The position numbers were made by a program, and so were the translations under genes. Of a DNA stretch of 18,575 bases, positions 14,022 through 18,575 are shown in pieces (the stretch's first letter is position 1; the number at the start of each line of letters is the position of its first letter). The stretch is from JBCDIQ01 sp039024295 (lineage in GTDB: Bacteria; Bacteroidota; Bacteroidia; J057), in the NCBI GenBank assembly GCA_039024295.1, contig JBCDIQ010000069.1, positions 1 through 18,575 on the forward strand, in the 5' to 3' direction. The notes under the pieces are model-generated. The model did not search any database. It was not told the DNA's origin and saw only the letters and a program-made list of their open reading frames with translations.

Positions 14022-16760
14022 ATGAAACTTCACTTCCAGATTCACTTCCACACCAGTTGGGGGCAGCAGATGGGTATTGTTGGTAGCCTGCCTGAACTGG
14101 GGAACAACAACCTTGCATACGTTCAAACACTTACCTATTTATCTGACGGGAAATGGGAATTCGTGCTAGAATTACCCGCAACGAAAGCACATTCGTTTTC
14201 CTATCAATACGTCATTTTACATGAAGGAGGACACATAGAGGAGGAAAGTAAACCTGCACGGCAGTTTTCCTGCAAAGCCAGGTCTGGACAGCACATATAC
14301 CTGAAAGATACTTGGCGATCCGCTGGTGAACCTGACCAGGTATTCCATACTTCCGCTTTTCGGCGCGCATTGATGAACCGTGAGCCAGCTAACGGCCTTC
14401 TCCCAAGACTCTCCTCCACAAAAGCGAAGATTGCTCATACGTTTCGTTTATACTGCACCCGGGTTCCCCAAGGAGCAGTGGTGGCAATTTGCGGGAGCGA
14501 TCCTGCAATAGGTGAGTGGGACGTCAAAAATGCGGTCAAGCTGGAAGGTAAGGCATACCCCATTTGGCATACTTCTGTGGTCCTCGAGCATCCTGAGCAG
14601 GCTTTAACCTATAAATATGTGCTGCTAAATGATGAATCAGATGAGGTCCTGGATTGGGAGTTTGGAGATAACCGGTTTGTCGAGCCATTGCCACTTTCGC
14701 GTCAGAAACGCCAAATTCTGGTAAATGATGAATATTTCAGGTATCCCAATACTTGGCGGGGAACGGGCGTAGCCATCCCGGTATTTTCCCTTCGCTCAGA
14801 AAATAGCCTTGGGGTAGGGGAGTTTACCGATTTAAACCTGCTTACCGATTGGGCAGTGGCGTCTGGCGTCAAAATGATCCAGATTTTGCCCATCAATGAC
14901 ACAGTTGCTACCCATACCTGGCTGGATTCTTATCCCTACTCTGGGATTTCTGTATTTGCCCTTCACCCCATGTTTGCCAACCTGGAAGCGATTGGTACCC
15001 TTTCATCGGAGATCACACAGGGAGTTGTCCAGGAGAGACAGCGCATCCTGAATTCACTAGAATCCATGGATTACGATGCTGTGATGAAGGTGAAGTCTCG
15101 GTTTTTTAGGTTGATATATGAAGAGCAAAAGGCAGAATTCTTCAAAGAACCTGATGCGGTAGCCTGGATGGAAGAACAGAATGAATGGCTACAGCCCTAT
15201 GCAGCTTTTTCCTTCCTGCGAGATTTGTACGGGACGCCAGATTTTAAAAACTGGGGCAGGTTTTCCGTTTGCAGTCCTGAAATTCTGGAAGAAATATGCG
15301 ACCCCACTGCTGAGCAATTTGACGATGTGGCCATTCATTATTTCATTCAATATCACCTGGCAAAGCAGCTAAAAGAAGCAACTGCTTATGCCCGAAGCAA
15401 AGGGGTGATTCTGAAGGGAGATATTCCCATCGGCATCTTTAGGCATAGTGTTGATGCTTGGGTGGCCCCCGAACTGTACAATATGCAAAGCCAGGCGGGA
15501 GCTCCGCCGGATGCCTTTGCGGTTGTGGGTCAAAACTGGAAGTTCCCTACTTACAACTGGCAGGAGATGGCCAAAGATGGCTTTCAGTGGTGGAAACGTC
15601 GGTTGATCCAGCTGTCTGATTATTTCGATGCCTTCAGGATTGACCATATCCTTGGGTTTTTCCGCATATGGGAGATTCCGACAGATCACGTACAAGGACT
15701 GATGGGGCACTTTAACCCTGCGCTTCCCGTTTCTCTGGACGAATTTGCCAGCTGGGACATCCACTTCGATTACGAAAGATTCTGCAGGCCATACATCCGT
15801 CGGCATATGTTGTGGGATCGTTTCGGAGAGTTGACAGATCATGTAATCGAAACTTACCTGGAGGAATATGCACCGGGCTGTTTTCGCATGAAACCTGAAT
15901 ATGACACCCAGGCTAAGGTGGAAGCGCATCTGAGCATCGAAGATTGGATGTCGCGGGAAGAAATTGCCCGTCGGCAGCAACTACAAGATGGATTATTTAG
16001 CCTGATTGCTGAGGTGCTATTCTTGGAGGCACCCTTTACGGACGGTACCGCATTTAATCCACGTATCAGCATTCATCATACGGCTTCCTTTCAAGAATTG
16101 GACGATTATACCCGGCATAAGCTCAATGAGCTGTACAATCATTACTACTACGAGCGTCACGAGGAATTCTGGCGGAATGAGGCCATGGGCAAGCTACCCG
16201 CTATCACACGTGCTACCGACATGATTGTGTGTGGAGAGGACCTGGGCATGGTTCCCGATACTGTTCCTCCTACCATGCGTGAGCTAGGGCTATTGAGCCT
16301 GGAAATCCAGCGGATGCCCAAAGATCCCCAACGGGCCTTTGCTCATCCGAATGATGCGCCCTATTTCTCTGTAGTCAGTACTTCCAGCCATGACATGTCG
16401 CCTGTGAGGGCTTGGTGGGAAGAGGATCGGGGCGTGATCCAACATTTTTTCAACCAGGAGTTGGGACAACACGGAGGTGCCCCTCAGTATTGTGAGGCTT
16501 GGATTGCTGAAATGATCGTGAACCAGCACCTGTATTCACCGGCCATGTGGGCGATTTTTCCCTTGCAGGACCTGCTGGCAATGGATGACAGTATCAGAAG
16601 AGAAGATCCTTTTGAAGAGCAAATCAATGTGCCGAGCAATCCCCGCAACTATTGGCGGTATCGGATGCACCTGACCTTGGAAGAACTTCTGATGCGGAAG
16701 GACTTCTCCGGCAAGCTCAAGCAGATGGTGGAGGCTGCTGGGCGCTTGGGCGAATATTGA
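14022..16760 (+). CDS. 4-alpha-glucanotransferase, DPE2-like (tandem CBM20 + GH77)
   Basis: 912-residue cytoplasmic glycoside hydrolase family 77 enzyme that transfers glucosyl or maltosyl units between alpha-1,4-glucans, using maltose or short dextrins as donor and glycogen or glucose as acceptor. Two N-terminal starch-binding CBM20 modules are seen at about 1-97 (MGIVGSLPELG) and 136-235 (VVAICGSDPAIGEW). The GH77 barrel begins at about 245 (RGTGVAIPVFSLRSENSLGVGEFTDL). The catalytic triad is present: nucleophile Asp541 in FRIDHILGFFRIWEIP, acid/base Glu739 in VCGEDLG, and Asp791 in SSHDMSPVRAWW. About 198 residues lie between nucleophile and acid/base, against about 48 in E. coli MalQ, so there is an insertion of roughly 150 residues as in plant DPE2. 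No signal peptide. No neighbouring glycogen or maltose genes are in the window. Confidence 0.93.
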   Translation: MKLHFQIHFHTSWGQQMGIVGSLPELGNNNLAYVQTLTYLSDGKWEFVLELPATKAHSFSYQYVILHEGGHIEEESKPARQFSCKARSGQHIYLKDTWRSAGEPDQVFHTSAFRRALMNREPANGLLPRLSSTKAKIAHTFRLYCTRVPQGAVVAICGSDPAIGEWDVKNAVKLEGKAYPIWHTSVVLEHPEQALTYKYVLLNDESDEVLDWEFGDNRFVEPLPLSRQKRQILVNDEYFRYPNTWRGTGVAIPVFSLRSENSLGVGEFTDLNLLTDWAVASGVKMIQILPINDTVATHTWLDSYPYSGISVFALHPMFANLEAIGTLSSEITQGVVQERQRILNSLESMDYDAVMKVKSRFFRLIYEEQKAEFFKEPDAVAWMEEQNEWLQPYAAFSFLRDLYGTPDFKNWGRFSVCSPEILEEICDPTAEQFDDVAIHYFIQYHLAKQLKEATAYARSKGVILKGDIPIGIFRHSVDAWVAPELYNMQSQAGAPPDAFAVVGQNWKFPTYNWQEMAKDGFQWWKRRLIQLSDYFDAFRIDHILGFFRIWEIPTDHVQGLMGHFNPALPVSLDEFASWDIHFDYERFCRPYIRRHMLWDRFGELTDHVIETYLEEYAPGCFRMKPEYDTQAKVEAHLSIEDWMSREEIARRQQLQDGLFSLIAEVLFLEAPFTDGTAFNPRISIHHTASFQELDDYTRHKLNELYNHYYYERHEEFWRNEAMGKLPAITRATDMIVCGEDLGMVPDTVPPTMRELGLLSLEIQRMPKDPQRAFAHPNDAPYFSVVSTSSHDMSPVRAWWEEDRGVIQHFFNQELGQHGGAPQYCEAWIAEMIVNQHLYSPAMWAIFPLQDLLAMDDSIRREDPFEEQINVPSNPRNYWRYRMHLTLEELLMRKDFSGKLKQMVEAAGRLGEY

Positions 16761-16780
16761 TAGGGGATAAAAAAATCACT

Positions 16781-16932
16781 TCGGAGACTGAGCCTTCCGA
16801 AGCCGCAGTATACTTGTTATTCCTTTCGACAGGCTCAAGGAACGGTCATTACCTCGGAGGCTGAGCCTGCCGAAGCCGGAGTACACTTGTTATTCCTTTC
16901 GATAGGCTCAAGGACCGGTTGTTACCTCGGAG
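16781..16932. repeat. Tandem 73-base repeat, two full copies plus a stub
   Basis: Copy 1 (16781-16853) and copy 2 (16854-16926) align without gaps, with 8 differences in 73 bases (89% identical). A third copy stops after TCGGAG at 16927-16932. Each unit carries an imperfect inverted repeat: in copy 1, TGAGCCTTCCGAA (16789-16801) against TTCGACAGGCTCA (16825-16837), with a loop of 23 bases. The core (GAGCCTGtCGAA-like) resembles a dispersed hairpin element common in many Bacteroidota intergenic regions. It lies 20 bases past the glucanotransferase stop and may act as a 3' stabiliser or weak terminator. Reading frames through it are spurious. Confidence 0.8.
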
Positions 16933-17027
16933 CTTAATTGACAATTTATTACAATAAACACGTCCAACCCTTCGTATAACCCTCAAAATACCTGAAACAC
17001 AGCTATTTTTCTCCCCAGAATTAGCCT

Positions 17028-18254
17028 TTGTTTCTGAATTTTTCAGATATTGGCACAAAATTCGAAAGATTGTCTCCTCAGCAACCCAAAAGCAGCCGTT
17101 TTTACTTCATTGATGCGGCACGGGCAGTAGCCATCCTGATGATGCTGCAAGGGCACTTTGTAGACCGGTTGCTTAACCCTGTGTACAGAGATGTGACTGA
17201 TCCCGTGTATGCTACCTGGGCTTTCTTTCGAGGCATCACCGCACCCCTCTTTTTCACTGTTTCAGGTCTCATCTTTGTGTTTCTCTTACTGCGGGAGGCT
17301 GACAAAGGGTTTTGGAAAAATCCCCGTGTGAGGAGAGGCCTCAAGCGAGGGGTCGAGCTTATTTTCTGGGGCTATTTGCTTCGCGTAAACATCTTCTACC
17401 TGGGAATGGGAAGAATCAATGCCTCCTTTTGGGTGGTGGATGTGCTGCATTGCATTGGCTTGGCACTAATCGCTTCCATTGGCTTGTATGCTCTCTGGCT
17501 AAAGGTAAAGCAGGTTCCTTTTTCATTGCTATTGCTATCCATTGGATGCTTGCTGTTCTTATTTGAGCCGCTTTACAGTGCGTGGAACCCCAGCGGTATT
17601 CCTCAGTGGTTGGTCCATTATGTGACTGATCAGAAAGGGGCGGTGTTTACCCCATTTCCCTGGATTGGCTACACCCTGATTGGAGGCGCATTTGGTGCAT
17701 TCCTGAGACAGGCACCGAAACTAGGTCGCACTTGGGCGGGACCTGTCGGACTATTTATATTTGGCATATTGCTCACGTGGCTTTCTTCTCCCTTTTTTTC
17801 CTGGCTCTTTGAGCAAACGGGAATAGACCTATTCCAACAGATTGTCTGGAACAATTACCTGTTCATTCGCCTGGGGAATGTCTTTATCGTATTGGCACTT
17901 TTCTGGTTGTTAGAGCAGGCCACTATCCTAACTGCGCGTTGGCGGTTGCTGCTGAAAATTGGCCGCGAGACCCTATTGATCTACCAAGTTCACTACGTGC
18001 TGTTGTACGGCTCCTGGTTTGGCCTGGGCTTGGTTGGGCTTTACAGCAAGCAGCTAGGTCCAGTAGAGGCAGCAGTTGGAGCCGCCTGCTTTGTGGCCTT
18101 TTTCGTAGGCCTCATCTATACCCTGGAAGAGTGGAAAGCCTTTTTCCACGATAAGGTCCACCAGCTGGGCGTTACCGTGGATGGGCTCATTCATCAGGGG
18201 CGTAAGGTTCGCCGTGCATTGGTGATCCGCAGGCTGGCGAGGGCGAGGCGGTGA
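17028..18254 (+). CDS. Multipass membrane acyltransferase, HGSNAT-type (DUF1624)
   Basis: 408-residue integral membrane protein of the heparan-alpha-glucosaminide N-acetyltransferase-like family (PF07786), related to acyltransferase 3. The diagnostic N-terminal pattern is present: FYFIDAARAVAILMMLQGHFVDRLL (25-49, His43 in GHF), then WAFFRGITAPLFFTVSGLIFVFLL. About ten hydrophobic segments follow. Members are thought to move acyl groups from cytoplasmic acyl-CoA across the membrane to glycans or other acceptors; the acceptor here is unknown. The start is uncertain. The frame opens at TTG 17028 right after an in-frame stop, and the only other candidate before TM1 is TTG 17070 (394 residues). 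The C terminus is Arg-rich (RKVRRALVIRRLARARR), placing it in the cytoplasm by the positive-inside rule. It stands 95 bases past the repeats and 26 before the next gene. Confidence 0.85.
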   Translation: MFLNFSDIGTKFERLSPQQPKSSRFYFIDAARAVAILMMLQGHFVDRLLNPVYRDVTDPVYATWAFFRGITAPLFFTVSGLIFVFLLLREADKGFWKNPRVRRGLKRGVELIFWGYLLRVNIFYLGMGRINASFWVVDVLHCIGLALIASIGLYALWLKVKQVPFSLLLLSIGCLLFLFEPLYSAWNPSGIPQWLVHYVTDQKGAVFTPFPWIGYTLIGGAFGAFLRQAPKLGRTWAGPVGLFIFGILLTWLSSPFFSWLFEQTGIDLFQQIVWNNYLFIRLGNVFIVLALFWLLEQATILTARWRLLLKIGRETLLIYQVHYVLLYGSWFGLGLVGLYSKQLGPVEAAVGAACFVAFFVGLIYTLEEWKAFFHDKVHQLGVTVDGLIHQGRKVRRALVIRRLARARR

Positions 18255-18280
18255 ATGGATGCAAAGATTATATTTAAAGG

Positions 18281-18575
18281 ATGAACTTGAATTTTGATAC
18301 ACGTGGATACTTAAAACCGTATGGAATTATCGAGGTTGATCTAGTACAGTTTGAGGCAGTGTTTGTGGGTTCGTTTGAATCAAGGTCAACTAGGCATCAA
18401 CTCTTTTTAAATTATAAACGGTATATGGAAGCATTGACCAAAATAGTCGATGGTCCGTTTTACCAGTGGATAGATGGAAGTTTTATTACAAGAAAAGTAA
18501 GCCCACGTGACATAGATGTCGTCACAATTTTGAATGAAGCCTCTTATAGACATTGCTACAAATATTTGACCGAAG
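18281..18575 (+). CDS. Partial nucleotidyltransferase-fold protein, DUF6932-like (3' end outside window)
   Basis: The first 98 residues of a gene that continues past the right edge. The frame opens at ATG 18281, just after an in-frame TAA at 18275. The motif FYQWIDGSFITRKVSPRDIDVVTIL (60-84) matches the DNA-polymerase-beta nucleotidyltransferase signature GS-x(n)-DxD: Gly66-Ser67 and Asp77-Ile-Asp79. The spacing, the N-terminal Tyr/Phe-rich lead-in and the GSFxTxKxxPxDID wording resemble DUF6932 proteins, which I know as NTase-like proteins often found in accessory or defence-related neighbourhoods. A third catalytic carboxylate would lie downstream and cannot be checked. Local composition is clearly more AT-rich than the preceding gene, consistent with recent transfer. 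Role unknown. Confidence 0.75.
   Translation, partial: MNLNFDTRGYLKPYGIIEVDLVQFEAVFVGSFESRSTRHQLFLNYKRYMEALTKIVDGPFYQWIDGSFITRKVSPRDIDVVTILNEASYRHCYKYLTE

Noticed and set aside
15369..15980. 203-codon minus-strand open frame inside the glucanotransferase gene
   Set aside because: Antisense to the GH77 catalytic region, including the nucleophile motif; no recognisable domain.
16849..17058. Minus-strand small frame across the tandem repeats (contains SLSLSKG and RQAQ wording)
   Set aside because: This is the usual spurious translation of the dispersed hairpin repeat; no independent evidence of a gene.
1..18575. CRISPR array, prophage, transposase or secretion-system cluster
   Set aside because: No regularly spaced short repeats, no integrase or transposase motifs and no phage structural genes found. 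The only tandem repeat is the 73-base element, which lacks spacers.

Overview
The window reads as ordinary chromosome of a Bacteroidota bacterium (Cytophagia or Saprospiria-like; I cannot place the genus). Four things point there. One secreted protein carries a C-terminal type IX secretion sorting domain. There are PorT-like and OmpA-type outer-membrane proteins. Promoter candidates match the Bacteroidota consensus TTTG-N19-TAnnTTTG rather than a sigma70 -35/-10. The tRNA lacks an encoded CCA and most start codons have no clear Shine-Dalgarno. Base composition is moderate, and the last 300 bases are visibly more AT-rich.

Layout. Bases 1-62 hold the 3' end of a tRNA (probably Ala) and its terminator. 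Bases 138-7168 hold a complete minus-strand drug-efflux operon read from right to left: TetR-family regulator, TolC-like outer-membrane channel, periplasmic adaptor lipoprotein and RND inner-membrane pump, with gaps of about 30 bases, closed by a strong terminator. A promoter with nested palindromes lies just upstream of tetR. Bases 7510-9617 (plus strand) hold an OmpA-family protein with an unrecognised N-terminal half, then a membrane-anchored M23 peptidoglycan peptidase with a near-perfect promoter and a strong terminator. Bases 9664-10731 (minus) encode class II fructose-bisphosphate aldolase. Bases 10860-13148 (minus) encode a large type IX secreted multidomain protein, divergent from a small outer-membrane beta-barrel protein (13339-13944, plus). 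Bases 14022-16760 encode a plant-DPE2-like 4-alpha-glucanotransferase with two starch-binding domains. A tandem 73-base repeat follows (16781-16932), then an HGSNAT-type multipass acyltransferase (17028-18254) and the start of a nucleotidyltransferase-fold protein that runs off the right edge (18281-18575).

How the genes work together. The four-gene efflux operon is one functional unit: a three-part export channel across both membranes with its own repressor. The OmpA-like protein and the M23 peptidase both act on or at peptidoglycan, but they are separated by about 300 bases with their own signals. The aldolase (glycolysis/gluconeogenesis) and the glucanotransferase (glycogen and maltose turnover) are central carbon genes with no operon link visible. 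No complete novel system is seen. The least explained items are the nucleotidyltransferase-like gene at the right edge, the N-terminal half of the OmpA-like protein, the internal domains of the type IX cargo and the 73-base repeats.
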